From NCBI GenBank assembly GCA_030407085.1, contig CM059587.1, forward strand, positions 26,137,001 to 26,201,000: a stretch of 64,000 nucleotides of DNA, in the 5' to 3' direction. The stretch's first letter is position 1. Each line of letters opens with the position of its first letter. Shown one piece after another: positions 49,910 to 63,800 of the stretch. The translations under genes and the position numbers were made by a program. A model generated the notes under the pieces. It was not told where the DNA came from. It saw nothing but the letters and a program-made list of their open reading frames with translations, and ran no database searches. Origin of the DNA: Trichopria drosophilae (lineage: Eukaryota; Arthropoda; Insecta; Hymenoptera; Diapriidae).

Positions 49910-51180
49910 TTATATATTATTAAAAAGCAATATTGTTATATGCATAGTATTGCAAATATATTGAAACAAATTCATATTAATAGTGACAGGACAAAAGAAC
50001 ACTGCGACAAAAAAAAATAATTACGTAGTAAATTGTATTATGTTTCCTGCAATAATTCATTGGTATATGAGTTAGGATTTATATTGTTTTTACACATTTT
50101 TTTTAATAGAGATCTACTTTTTTGGACAAATATTTATACACTAATTTGCTTACATCTTATTCATACTGAACCTGATTTTGCAACTGTCGTTGTGGAAGCT
50201 CTACCAGTACATTTTTGTATTTAATATATTCTTCACATCTTCACGACACAAATGTTTTGGTTTCCCGTATTTTTTTGTATACATAATTATCAATTACTAA
50301 CAAGTTGTGTTTTTTCTGACTCAATACAAAGTGAAGAGCCATGGTTGCATTCCGATTGGCAACTAACGTATATATGTAACGTTTGGTTATTTCTGTTATC
50401 ATTTTCTGTGAAATGTGTTCATTGGTTTACAGGTATGTTGGTGTGTTTTTTATTACTCCGTCTGTTCGGCGTAGTGTCTTTTCGTCGCAGTATTTTTTTT
50501 GTCGCTGTGCCCTTTTGTCATATAACCCTGCTTTTAAAAAAAAAAATTACGATAGGAAAATAATTTTTGTATGTATTGAATTTGCATAGAAATAACATTA
50601 TTTATTACTATTTTTTTTCTCTACATACAATGATGTAATTTCGTTTAACGCTCCTTGAATGAGAACAAAACGGAACTAAATATAGGTAGACATTTACAAG
50701 GTTTAATGTTCATTTCTACTCTGTCGTACATTTTCAATCAACCCCATCCGGGAATCTGATGTTATGACATATGTACGAATTTCCGTGCTCTATAAACATG
50801 ACGCAGGTACACGTCCTGAATACAAGTAGTGCAATCCCTATTGGTATGCGTGGAACATAAACTGAGATGCAGTATATGAGAGTGATAGAAACAACAAGCG
50901 CCCGCATTGTTATAATTTAGTATCATAGGTTAACTCGCGTCTGATTGTTCATAATTGCTCGAAACGAGCATAAGAAATTCCTAACTTTTTTTAATTTATG
51001 AGGCGTGAACGATCAATTGCAATGAACTAGAAAGCCCAGTTTCTTATAAGATGCTAAAAGTTTTAATCGAATCCTAATCTTTGTGACGGTTGGAGATATT
51101 TCTTAAACCAGCGTAATAATATATTGGAAAATATGTTTAGTTTAACAAATACCATCATTTCAAATCAGCGTTATATTACT
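49910..51180. other. Intergenic DNA right of the microsatellites
   Basis: A slightly G+C-richer segment at 50720-50960 has no recognised coding similarity. Frames at 50033-50589 are T-rich hydrophobic artefacts. Confidence 0.5.
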
Positions 51181-51900
51181 TAACCCTTTGAAGCACGGTG
51201 TCCTATCTGTAGGGCACCTTCTTAGAATTCATTTTCTTTTATTTTTTAGTAGAGTAAAATTAAATTTCAGTGAAAATTTTTTCTTCCATACTTCCATAAC
51301 ATGTTTTTAAATGTAAAAAAATAATATTTATTATGAATTATTGTGTTAAATTGTTTATAATGACGAACAATGTATAAAAATCACGTGTTTTTTTTTACAA
51401 AGAAGGTATGGTGAAAAGAAACCTTCTTTGAAATGAGTCGAAACTTGGTACTCGGGTGTTTTCTGGGTCGCTGATTACAAATCTGACATCAGATTTTCAA
51501 AATTAAAAATGACGAATCCAAGAAGGTCGACCGAAATGTAAAAATTTACTTCATCGAGGTGAAATCAAACTGAATACTGAATAATATTACATTTTCAAAA
51601 TAAAATTTAGCAGATTCAACAAGCGGTCGCGAATGCTGAAATTCCCTATTTCGACCGAGAAAACTGATTATATTTTGGATGTCATGTTGAATCCGTCATG
51701 ATGAATTTTGAAAATCTAAGATTAAATTCGTAATCTACGATCCCGAAAACTTTCGAGAACCCAGTTTCATCTCGATGAAATAAATTTTACCTTTCGGTCG
51801 GCCATCTTGGATACGCCATCTTGAATTTTGAAAATGTGAGGACAGATTCGTGGTCAGCGACCCCGAAAACCCCCGAGTAACAAGTTTCAGCTATTTTCCG
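51180..51900 (-). repeat. Dispersed GCCATTTT-type repeat, copy C
   Basis: Inverted relative to copies A and B at its left end (AACCCTTTGAAGC and GGTCGCTGATTACAAATCTGA read on the complement). Two further sub-units at 51690-51900 read in the plus direction (AGATTCGTGGTCAGCGACCC), so the copy is itself an inverted arrangement. Confidence 0.6.
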
Positions 51901-51904
51901 TGCA

Positions 51905-54900
51905 AATAAAAATGTATCCATCTAAAGCTTAAAGGTAGCGTTATAAACCATTCAATACATCAATATTATTTCTATTATTATATTTTATTTAAAAAATTTA
52001 ACTCTTTTTTACGAAAATACTTCTTTTATGAATATTTATGCCATAACTTTTGTAAATTTTCATTTATCCAAAACAAATAAATACAAATAATATCTTATGA
52101 AGTTACAGTATCCTAACCATTTATAGGTGGCGCTGAAATCCAAAGGCGTTTTTCAAATACAGAATCGTTCAAATGTCAACAAAAGCGAGGATGATTACTA
52201 TAAACCTTAACTTATTATACTATACAATTCTTAATTTTCTCTCCTCTTTTTCACAAATTTCAGAGATAAGCTAAATTTATTATTTATAAATGGCCCCAAT
52301 CAGATCGACACTTGTAAAGGCTGTATAAAAAAAAAGGTGATATAGAATTTAATGGCTTGTATTTTACTGCATATTGGTGATATGTGCTTCGAGAAATTTA
52401 ATTGTCATTGTCATTTATATCATAATTGTCATTTATTCTTGTTTGGTGACTGGGGTATGAATACCATTTACCTGTAATTCGGAATTGGTTTTGCCTTTTT
52501 CTTTTTGCTAAAAATGACAAGTTCTGTTTTATTTTACATATCTACCTTCCGCACTGTTGACATCTGAAGTAAACACCGCTGTACGTCATATTTAGGTTTA
52601 AGTGCCATCTAACATTTCAGGAAGAAGCTGCCATCTCGAAACAAGGTGGAGGTATATTTATTTTTAATCACAACCATACCAGATTACAGATTATTAGTTT
52701 AAGAAGTCTAAAACTAACTACTAACGTATTAAAAGTTTTCTAGCTTCTTCAGGAGCACTTTTATCTGAGTATCATAACGATATGTTTTAAGCGACTACTT
52801 TAAGCCCAATTTTTTTAGGAATTCATAGAAAAAGCTCAAAAATACCTGAGAGCTGCGCTAGATTTGATATATTTATTAGAACCTAAAATGGATAAAACGA
52901 CAACAAATTAGGCAACAGAAATCAACTAAAAAATGATTAAAAATTTCTTGATAAAGAAATAGAAAACATCATTATACGAAGGCATGTTCTCACCTTCGCA
53001 ACCTTCTGAACGTAAAGTATGGTTTTAGGATAGGTGGAAGTAAGGAATAAATAGTTTATTTATTTCATTTGAAAAGTTTTATATTGGTAGCATCAAAGGG
53101 TATATAATCGTGATGGAAAGTGATACCGTGTATGGCAGTTAAATAAGGAACTAATGAGATATGTTTTAAGCGACTAACGATCCGTTAAATGAATACACTA
53201 CACAGGATGGGTGGGTGAACACATAATTAGATAAATTGAAGAGCTCCCTGTGTCAGTATATGTGATGCTGAATGGAATGGGCTCAAGAATCAAAAGGAAT
53301 TGCTAGAAATTTACTTTTTATGTCACTTTTCGTTTAGTAATGTTTTTATCCGTAATAAAAATATATCGCTCCTCATTTAAAAATAAAGACATCAAACATA
53401 AGAGTTATTTTTATAAAAGTGTAATTTTACTTTTTAGTTTTATAAAAAGTTATTATTTGGTTTGTTTATATTAATTATTTTTGTATATTAAAATATTTTT
53501 AATCTATTTTACTGTTATTTTTATAATTTGTAAATTTTTAATGTAATATTACTAATTAATAGGTTATGAAAAGGACCCGAACCAAATGAAAAAATGTATT
53601 ACAAATTGTATAATAAAAATATACCAATGGTTGTAATAATACTTATCATAAAAGTGATTCTACACAATTTGTGTATATAAAATGTATCAAGTTTGAACAA
53701 AATTGTATATGATGGAAAATTTATACTGTAATTTGTTTGTTGTGAAATTTCATAATACTTCGACGACTTGCCTTTTCAACATTAGAAACTATATTCACCG
53801 ACAAGAAGATTTAATTTGTGATATTTAAATAAGATGTTTCATACAGGAATATTACATACTTCATTCCAGAACAACACGAAGTAAATAATAGATATTAAAA
53901 TAAACTATTTTTTACGATATTTTATACATATTCCGCTGAAATGGCTACGAAATGTGGAAGAGAAATGAAACTTCAATCTGTGGTGAAACAGTCAGAATAA
54001 AGAAAAATTTATTGTAGATTTTATTATCTTCTTGATGGTAGAAATACATATAAAAACAATTCAGTATAACAGGATATCTTAAACTAATGTATGGACATTA
54101 CGAACACGTATGAAAAATAAGAACTAAATATTTTGCACTTATACTGAAAAAATAAGTTAGTTGACTGGTACCATAGTTTAGTAAAAATTGTAATAAAAGT
54201 AGGTTGCGAAACTATAGAGTTACATCATTTACTAAAAATGTAAGACTGTGACATAAATATGAAATATCGACAGATAGAGACATTTTGTTTCTTATGTATT
54301 TCTTTATCGTTTATTTACTATTATTGTTTTACTCGTTATACTATATTTAATGGATCACTAATGGTGTACGCATGTTATATTAGGCATTACATACTTTTTC
54401 GATGATATATTAATATGCAATTTGAAAAAAGTCCATCACTTATGAAAATATGCTCCCCTAGCGCATCTATTCAGTAATTATAGCAGCTCCATATACAATC
54501 ATTTGCTATGTTTGGGAACTGAAGTGAGTAGGAACTATATTAGCATTTGCAGCATTTTTTATAATTATGCCTAAATGTTCATTTCATGTTATTTCAACAA
54601 AATATTGCAATAGTTTCTGCGAGCATGTTTGTTTTAGTAATTTTAAAAATGGTCTCCAATACTTTATAAAGTTCAAAATTGTATCTAGTGTTATTATAAT
54701 TTTAAATTGTTCAATACTAAATTTTCCTACCGGCGATAATAACTTTCTCTTTTTTTTTATTCTGACTTGTACATGAAAATTATATTTTTAGTTTGTTCAC
54801 TCACAAACTGAAAAAACAAAAACTCCAATTATTTATTTTCTTTTTAATATATGATTTTGAAATAAGACTTTCAAATCATTATTTTTCCAGCATTGAATTT

Positions 54901-55215
54901 TTACATATTATATCCGCTTTTCCTACTTTGAACGTTTCAGAGATATTAGGGAACACGTATTCACATTTGAATACGGACGTGTCATTTCTTGCTAAAGGTA
55001 CTGGATAAAGATAAACGTGATCTGCTCTTCTAACAGCTTTACGCGATCAATGAGCATTTTTCCAAGTTTTGTCACTATAAATTGCAATTATATTGAATCT
55101 GTTCATAAATTTACATACAGAATAGGTTGAAAGTATTTAATTTATTATCGACAATTTGAATGCAAATTTCAACCCATTGATACAACATTAATTCTCAGAC
55201 TATATACAGAATTAT
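51905..55215. other. Intergenic DNA with one spaced direct repeat
   Basis: A 19-bp direct repeat, GATATGTTTTAAGCGACTA, occurs at about 52779 and 53158. Otherwise A/T-rich without recognised features. Confidence 0.5.
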
Positions 55216-55218
55216 ATA

Positions 55219-55618
55219 CAGTACAACCTCTCTTGTTCGACATGATCGGTGCCAGACGCTCTCTCTCTCTGACCTCGCTAGTTTGACATTTTTTTAACCA
55301 CGCCCACTATGACGTCACGCAATCGTGATTGGCTCATTTGTTTTTACGACAGCTAACCTTCTAACCTTCAGTTTTCCTAGCATTAATTTCCAGCCTCCTT
55401 GCATACATATAGAAGTCAAGTAGAAGACTAAAACTTAACAACAACAAATGCGGAGGTTATGTCGTTCGATATGGGTGCGTTCGTGTTCGTCGGTAATATA
55501 ATGGACGGGGCGAGAGAGGGAAGAAGTCTCCGCCCACTGTCGAACTAAGGAGGTCTGGCACTGTCGAACTAGGGAGGTTGTCGAACGAGCGAAGTGTCGA
55601 ACAAGAGAGGTTGTACTG
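55219..55618. mobile_element. pogo/Tigger-like MITE
   Basis: A 400-bp element starting CAGTACAACCTCTCTTGTTC and ending in its inverted complement, flanked by TA on both sides. CAGT ends plus a TA target are typical of pogo/Tigger elements. The right half has extra degenerate copies of the TIR core (GTCGAACTA...GGAGGT) at 55540-55590. There is no transposase, so movement would depend on an autonomous relative. Confidence 0.82.
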
Positions 55619-55619
55619 T

Positions 55620-56555
55620 ATAGTGATGGATAAAAGTCCGGGAACGTTCAAATATTTCGAAAACCATCAAGATTAAAACAAAAACCCTTAATCTCGTGAA
55701 GCGATTTTTTAAAAAATCAATTTGTTGTGGGGTTGCGACCCACTAAGGAGGCACAAAGGGTCGAAAATCTTAAATGGCAACATGGGTCGAGTGGGGGCTC
55801 ATTGCAAATGACTGTTCAAGACGAATACAAAATACTATAGTCATGATAACTTTTCAAGGAATTATTTGACTGTTACAATTTTTAATGTAGTGACTTCGGA
55901 TCATCGACAATCGCAGAAACACGTGAAACTAGATTCCAAAAAAGAAGCTGAAACCTTCGGAAAGGATACATTTTTTGAAAACTTGTTTCACGTGTTTCGG
56001 CGCCTTTCGAAATCTCTACTTGTTTCGAAGTTACTAAATTGACAATGTTCAAGGTCGAATAATTCATCGAAAAGTGGTCATAGCGCCGTCTGTAACTAGC
56101 TTTTTGTATTCGTCTCAAAAATACCTATGAAATGGGCCTCCATTTATCTTAATGTACTTAATCCAGAAGATATATTATTATTATTCACAACGTACATGAC
56201 CGCAAGGCTACATTTGAATTATTCATATAACGACATTTACTGACAGATTTCCAATATGCTCCGTATTCTCTATTGTTTGCTAAAACTTAACCGCAATAAT
56301 TGACATGTTTAGGGTAATCCAATCGAATGTACTTTTGAGATTGAATTTCATGGTATACGTGGCCGCAGCTACAGTTTTAAAAAATGTTGAAGCCCTCATG
56401 CCGAAATAATTGACATTCATCAAATAACGAAGTTTTTATGAAATGTATTACAAAAGTTCGATTTAAAAATAAAGAGAAATATAAGTTGTATTTAAACTTA
56501 ATTTGGATTTCAAATCAATAACATATTATTATGAAAATTGACCTAAATGTATAAT
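55620..56555. other. Intergenic DNA with a possible mariner-end relic
   Basis: Directly beside the pogo-like MITE, 55632-55646 reads AAAAGTCCGGGAACG, resembling the AAAAGTCCCGGAAC of the 46.4-49.7 kb element's ends. A G+C-richer stretch runs from 55730 to 56110. No second end was found, so this is only a possible relic. Confidence 0.3.
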
Positions 56556-56558
56556 CCA

Positions 56559-56705
56559 CACTGTTAAAAATGTCATGAAATTTCGTGTACATTCAATGTA
56601 CAGTACATTAATTTTTCTAAAAATGTAATTATGTATATATAGATATAGAATACGATGAATTAATGTACATGTAACGGAAGCATTTTGGAAGTTTTTCTTA
56701 GAGTG
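56559..56705. mobile_element. Possible short CACT-ended MITE
   Basis: Begins CACTGTTAAAAA and ends TTTTTCTTAGAGTG, with an inner inverted pair around AATGTAC and GTACATT. The terminal match is short, so this is tentative. Confidence 0.35.
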
Positions 56706-57291
56706 CAATAAAGCTCGGAATAAACCCACGGAACACATAATCTTAAGACAGGGTTGAATAAGATTGACGTAAGGTTAGCAACCTTACTTATCCTTGTCAA
56801 AAGGTTCGGAATTGTTAGGAAAGGACATTTATAAATGCTGAAAGGGCAAGTGCGAATTAGAAAACTCTTGGCTCATAATTTATACTTCTAAATTCATGGA
56901 AACTGATCACACATTCACCACTTCCACAGTTTATTATTAAATTCAAGTTATTTAAATAATTTGAAACTCATTAAAGCTTAAAGTGACAAACAATTAAAAT
57001 TAAATTAAAATCGTCTTTTTTAATCGATATATTAATTATACATGAAATATTATCTGCATCTTCGCATTATCAGAGCATCCAGGAATTCTTACGCCGGCCC
57101 AGACACATCATCTAAGTAATTGTCTAATAAGGCCTCTATATCAAATAAATAAATCTGACATGATTAGAATCTTGCTAAGCATATCTCTTGCCATCGAAGT
57201 CAACATTCTGACACTAATATTGCAAAAATAGTATATTGTATAACAAGGTCCAAACGACAGCGACTGCAACGAACGCCGAGTTTGTTCTACA

Positions 57292-57773
57292 CTGAGAGAA
57301 ATTATTTACTAATAGTTAAGATAAGCTAATTTACAATACCTGTACATTTACAGTACCTGTAAAGTCAAAAGCGAGAAGTAACTTTGTGATGAAAATACCA
57401 GCGTTTTCCTGCAATATACATTCACTGGCCATTCGTTAACTGTTAAATAAATCTTACATTAAATTCTGTCGTTTGATCTGTACATATCAACAATGCGTCG
57501 AAAAATTCGCAGAAAATCGAACGGCTGCGCGTGTGAATCTTTGTTTATATCTGGTACGGTGAAATTGTAAGCGCGTAAATATACTACATGCCACGTAATG
57601 ATTCCAACATTAATACTTAAAATTCTTATATTAACTATTAACATAACAAATTTAATCAAACCTTAGATTACGGTAACTTTAGGATAAAGTACTTTATCTT
57701 TAGTTCAAAATCTACATTCTGTTAGCTTTACTATGAAGCTATTGCATTAACTTAAAAGAAACTTTTCTCTCAC
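57292..57773 (+). mobile_element. TGAGAGAAA-ended dispersed element, copy 1
   Basis: Starts CACTGAGAGAAA and ends TTTCTCTCACC, so short TIRs are present. The right 340 bp match the copy near 14640-14936 in the same orientation, including GTAAGCGCGTAAAT and ATATTAACTATTAACATA. It is a non-autonomous DNA element. Confidence 0.65.
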
Positions 57774-58223
57774 CCTTTCCAACTAGCGTTATTACAATAC
57801 GCTTCTGAAACTGGACGAAAATCGTTAATTTCAGCCATGTATAAATTTTTTGTTTTCAGGTTTCGTATTTGACAGATCGTGAGTTTGGTTTTAAGGCATT
57901 TTTCCGTCCGAAAAACGATGCACTTACTAGAAAACCATATCCACTGCCCGCTCACAAGACAAAGAAAACCTAACTTTAACTGGAACGAAATAGTATATTA
58001 TTCCTGAATAAGGAACTAAACTACCATTTAAAATAATATTATGAGTTCTAGCCCCTTATCGGCTCTTGATCAGACCCTTGATCCGTACTGAATTAAATTT
58101 TCTAAACATTTGATAGTTTTTGTAAATTGTAAATAAAGTTCGTCTTATCAATCCTGGTGTGGCCTCAATCAAGAAATAAACGTTCGTTTTGACATTTTAT
58201 TACGTGATAGGTAATACTGCTCT

Positions 58224-58616
58224 AAAACAAAACTCCAGTCAGTTACGTTGAGCTGTAAAAAAGCGTTTCGCACCAGGTTGCCATTTTGCGCTCTTCAGCA
58301 GGTCCATAGCAACCCTTCCCTCGACGCTAATATTTAAATAATTTGCTAAATAATAAATACAATATCCAAAATTGTAACGGTGCATTACATTTTTAAAAAT
58401 TGAGAGAATACATACACTCTCACAATCTACTTAAAAATGTAATGCACCGTTGCAATTTTTAACCCCAAAAATCGGATATTGCATTTATTATTTAGCAAAT
58501 TATTTAAATATTAGCGTCCATGGCAGGGTTGCCATGACCCTGCTGAAGAGCACAAAGTGGCAACTTGTGCGAAACGTTTTTTTACAGCTTACCGTAATAC
58601 GCTGGGGTTTTGTTTT
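58224..58616. mobile_element. Fold-back MITE
   Basis: Long inverted repeats of about 175 bp (58224-58400 and 58430-58616) around a spacer of about 30 bp. Shared blocks include AGCTGTAAAAAA, CTCTTCAGCAGG, CGCTAATATTTAAATAATTT and GGTGCATTACATTTTTAA. There is no coding capacity. The outer limits are set by the last matching block (AAAACAAAAC) and may extend a few bases. No clear target duplication was seen. Confidence 0.8.
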
Positions 58617-58619
58617 CCA

Positions 58620-60610
58620 CTTTACCAACAGTAAAATAATTTTTTCTGGCTATAAGTAACTACAATAATTTTATATTATAGTGACGCATGTTTTTAAAAT
58701 TCGCCTTTAATATAAATATGTAACAGTATATTTTTCATTATAGTTTGAATTTATTGCTATATCCAAATAATGCAGTTTATTTTAATTAGATTTGTATAAA
58801 CTCGAGAACGAAAATTACGTCCAACATTGAATTGTATTTACATTAAATGAGAAGGAGTATGATGGTTCAGGATCTTCTCATTTAAAATTCAATCAATCTA
58901 TGAATCTCCATAACTCATCTAATTTCGCTCTGTAATAATGGTCTCGAGAATCGATGTCAATAATATTTGTAACATTTTCGTAAAGGTATAAAATTGTCTG
59001 ATAGTAGGCGGTATTTTCTTATTTATATAATAATCTTTGATCAATAATAATTACAGGTTTCTTCCCTGCTTTCAATCAAAAGCTCCGATACACATTTATT
59101 AAAATATGAATTAATTATCATGAAACTGAATAAGAGAGAAATCGATACTATTTTATGGATACAGGTGCAGTTTCAAAATTATATGCAACATTTGCATAAG
59201 TACTGTGTATATGCAGCTAGAAATGTAGGTCATTCATCTATAATCATAACATATTAGAAATATCTCAATCTTGCTTTAACAATACGTCTTCATGGAGCTT
59301 TTGAATGAGAAGGGATTTCATGATATTACGTTTTACATAGAGGCGATCTTTTTACTCTTTGAAGAGCAGTCTAGATTTTCTCTTCGACAATACGATTTTG
59401 TACCTACTGCGAAACTTTTAGCTTTAATATATCTTGAATTCCCTTTTGTAAAGTGCCACAAAAAGTGAAATTTTACAAATGGCATGAATATATATCACAA
59501 GAAAGGAATGACGTTAAAAATTCATTGATGTTGATGCTGATGACCGGTGTTCTCATTTACTGACACCTCACGCCTGCTTTCGTCTTTATTACATATTTAA
59601 AATGATCATCGTATATTCCGTTTCTGTTTAGGATTATTGGCAATGAAATTATGATTTCGTATTGCAAATATGACAGTTGTTATGGTATCGAGCGTAAAAT
59701 TGTTAACGATAGAATGAAATGGTGACGATGTTTATACGTAATTTTATAGATCAATGCGAGAAAATTGTATTTGATACAGATTTATCGATAGTATCGATGG
59801 TCAGTTTTTTTATCGGTGTAATAAATATCCTTTTGTACATTTCTCAATAAATTATTAAATAAAAATGCCTTGTGAATAAATTTGTGTTGTGAATTAGGTT
59901 ACCGGTTCAGTATACTCAGGAGTAATGTTTGGTAATCATCGGAATAATGTCTATACCGATTCAATGCGATTTACAAATTATATTAAATATATAATCTCTT
60001 TTTACGACATTTTGGACTATAAATATTAATGGAATTTGTTTACTTCAGAATTACAAAATTGTAAAACAGGTCCAATTTTTGTATACCAATAATATTGCTG
60101 AAAATGGTTATGTATTTTTTCTTCATGCAAGAATTGTAGTACCACATGCTAAACTCTAATCGAGTTTCAACGTCATTCCCATTTTTTAAATGAAGTAAGC
60201 TAAGCATCTCAATTTTATTAAATTAAATATTACTTTTTTTAATACCTTATTTCTTAAAATTGTGCAATCTTATATAACTATACCTAAATTATTTTGTTTA
60301 CAACTTAAAAATGTTATAAATATCAGGCAAATTTGAACGTTCAAGTCTTACAATTACTATGTTAGATACAATTTTTATTTTGCAGTGAACCAACCCGTAA
60401 TTTGTCATAATAAGTCAAGTACATTTATTTTTGCCATTAATACAAAACTAAAGCAAGTATTTTTAAGCCATAAAAACGTACTGGAGATAAGAATAAAGAA
60501 ACATTAATTAACTCCTATTTCTTAAAATATTAAAAGTGGCCTCAAATGCGGTGTGTATCTTATTGGTATTTTTAAGTATAATTTGAAATTGTATAATTAA
60601 AAAAATTAAT
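58620..60610. other. Intergenic DNA, nothing recognised
   Basis: A/T-rich, no repeat partners or conserved frames seen. Confidence 0.55.
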
Positions 60611-60615
60611 TTAAA

Positions 60616-60845
60616 CACTCAGAAAAAAAATAGTTAAAATAACCAGAACAGACGATTAAATAAGACGTTATTATTTTTTCTGGTTAAAATAACTAGAATT
60701 CTGATTGGTATAACCAGAAATATTGTTGGTTTAACTAGACATATTGTTAAAACAATTATTATTGTAATTAAACTACCGACAATTCTGGTTATTATAACCA
60801 GAAAAAATAGTACGGTCTCATTTAACCAGAATATTTTTTTGAGTG
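60616..60845 (+). mobile_element. CACTCA-ended MITE, copy 1
   Basis: A 230-bp element starting CACTCAGAAAAAAAATA and ending in TATTTTTTTGAGTG. The interior is packed with AACCAGAAT/ATTCTGGTT inverted motifs. A second, shorter copy lies at 22364-22488 in the same orientation. Confidence 0.75.
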
Positions 60846-60849
60846 AAGG

Positions 60850-63800
60850 AGTTTCTTTTCAAGAACGATATTACTAATTTATAAAGGACTAAAGCAATTG
60901 AAGTTCACCGAAGTACAATTCGTCATATTGATTTTTATCAATTATATAAGTTATTCGATCAACGTGGGCCCTCAGAAAACATGAATGTTGCTGTAAGGTA
61001 ATAATAACCTTTAAACTGTAAGTTTGTAACATTATATGGAGATTGAGAAACCTTCATATAACCCTATGCTAACGTTACGTTAACATGAGAATCATCGACC
61101 AAACTTATTACATGGAGATTACGTGATAATGGAAAATTAATGTTATTAAATCTCCCTATAAAAGGTGTGTAATGTACTCTTGGGATTAACATTTTACATG
61201 CATGGAGGTATTATGGTATTTCGAAAATATTAATGGCATTATATTTCTATAATTTTTCATTTACATACATTTACGTAAAGAATTCTACGCTGCTCTAACA
61301 TCCGATAGGAGTAAGAGTGTTGTAAGGTTACATTACTGTACCTTATCTCACGAAAACAAAAATATACCTTGTCTCTACGTAATAATATGTATATAATTCT
61401 TAACCCATTTTCATTCCAGAAGCCGAACAAAGCTGCAAAAGTTGCTATAACACCTGGTGGCGATAAAACTAACTCGATCAATTTTTTCAAATGATAACCT
61501 TATATTACAATTTACATAAGTTTAATCTGACTGAATTTGTAACATTAAATTTTGTATTCTCTATAAGATTATCATAGTCTTACAGTAAAGCGACACTGAA
61601 AATACGTTGCAAGCAACCTTATTTTAACATTATGACAATGTTTCATTTATACGCCAAGGTTGTAACCTTAATGTAATTTTGTCATAATGTTGGATTCTGC
61701 GAGGGTATCAGTTGAAATTATATGGAATTCAGGATATTACAACAATTTTGCAATTAATAATAAATTCTGAAGTTATAAATAGAGACTAACTATTTGAATA
61801 AACGAGAATATTAAAAAAATGTCTAAAAGCAACTGAAAAACTAACGCAAATTGATTATAAGACTTACGGTACTTTATAAGAAATTCAAATAAACAGAGTG
61901 CTTGATAAATGTCAATTAGTAGGTACACGGAAGTAATACAGTACAAATTAGGACACCCCCTCAGGTACTTCCATTTTCTAACACCATTGGGTAAATTCTT
62001 CGTATTTAAATGTATCTCTTATTAAAAAATACATATAAATCCACTTTTTATCATGAAGATAAAGCAATATGTTAAATGTACAATTTGATGAAATAACACA
62101 TCAAAAGAAAATGATAATAGCTTTATTAAATAAATTAGTACATCCATACAAAACTGTATACAGTATTGTAAATCAACACTTTAAAATGAACAGAAATACC
62201 AGAAAGAACTTAAAAAGGCATACAGTAATTTTATTTCAAACGATACTATAGTATAGTATCGCGCGACAGAACTAAATAAACATATTCACTTGATCGATTA
62301 ATAGATAGGATTTATACATTTAACTATAGAATTTTCCCTCGTAGGTATTTTTGTCACGGATATAACGACGTAACTAAGGCATTCGTGTCATATCAGTGTT
62401 GACGTGCTAATGAATTTAGCTGAAGGGGAGAAGCTCTATAGCATTGTGTCATTCGAAAAATCAATTTCTCGTATTCATTTTAATATTACTAAATCGACTA
62501 AATAAACTAATAATATTTATGTCGAAAACGGTAACAAATTATTGTTTTGTTAAAAAAGATTGTTATTTTAATTTATTGTTTTGTTGTTAATTGAAAATCA
62601 ATGAAAATTTGTTAATTATTATTTTATTCTTTAAAAAACATGCAATCGATACGATCTGTTTTGAACGAAAGCAGAAAAGAATAGCTTAAATTTACGGACT
62701 ACATGAAAACATAATAAATAAATATATTTGAACTATTAGAATATTAGAATTCTACTGAAACTATGCACAAAGGTACACAGTATATGAATTTTAAGCCAAA
62801 ATTTTACTTTTATGTCCTACTTCATTGAACCGGTCTCAAAATGGCACCACAAGTAAAATTATTTGCAAAATTTATTAACGCTACAACTAAAAAACTACTT
62901 CTTTTAAAAAATGCTAATATAAAATGGTTAGAATGTACTGGAATTTTTTAAAATTTTTTACATTACGTTTTCAGACAACATTTTCTGAATTATTTACATT
63001 TTTTAACAAATTTAAAAAAACTGACGAAACATTCTGAAAAATTTGTAGTATATTGTTTGATGAATTTTAAGTATTTTTTGTTGTTTGAAATTTGTACCAA
63101 AAATTGATAGTTTTGAGGAAATGAATTTCAAATGTTATAGTTATTAAACTTACGCTAATTTCTAAAAATAGGTAAAATGCTGTAAATAACAAACTAAAAA
63201 AATAGCAGTATCGATGATTTCTAAGAACTTTTGTTTGTTGAAATTTTTTGAAAAAAGCTCATAGTTTCTGAGGCACGACATCTCGAAATTTTTCAAACAA
63301 AATGTTCGCTGGGACGCCATTTTGATGTCGTTCCAACGAAGTTAGGTATGAAAGTAACGTTTTTGCTTAAAAATCAAATATTACGCCCGCATATATGTAT
63401 AGTTTCAATAGAATCCAAAATATTCTAATACTATGAAACAAATTTCTAAGCATAAACATTTCTAAATTTTTTGGCATTTTTGATAATAAATGAAATAAAA
63501 ACTTTTTTTGTCCGACTCCCTCCACGGCAAACTGAAAACTATTTTAAACTTTCAAGTTGGTCTTACCATGTGCGCGATAACGAGTACACAAAAAAGTGTA
63601 CAATATCAACATATAAGATTACGAACACCAATTTTATTTGTGACATTTTTGGGGTCTGAAATATCGGCATTAAATGAATAATATCAGCATATTTTTTTAG
63701 CGTAAGAGACCAAATTCAATACTTCATCCAACCTATGGTCTGTAAGTGAAAATATAGTTTCAAAAGTTATTGTAAGGCGTATCAGAAAAATGTGTTGAAA

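Noticed and set aside
49638..50020. Frames of IYIY and CVCV repeats
   Set aside because: Translations of TA and GT microsatellites.
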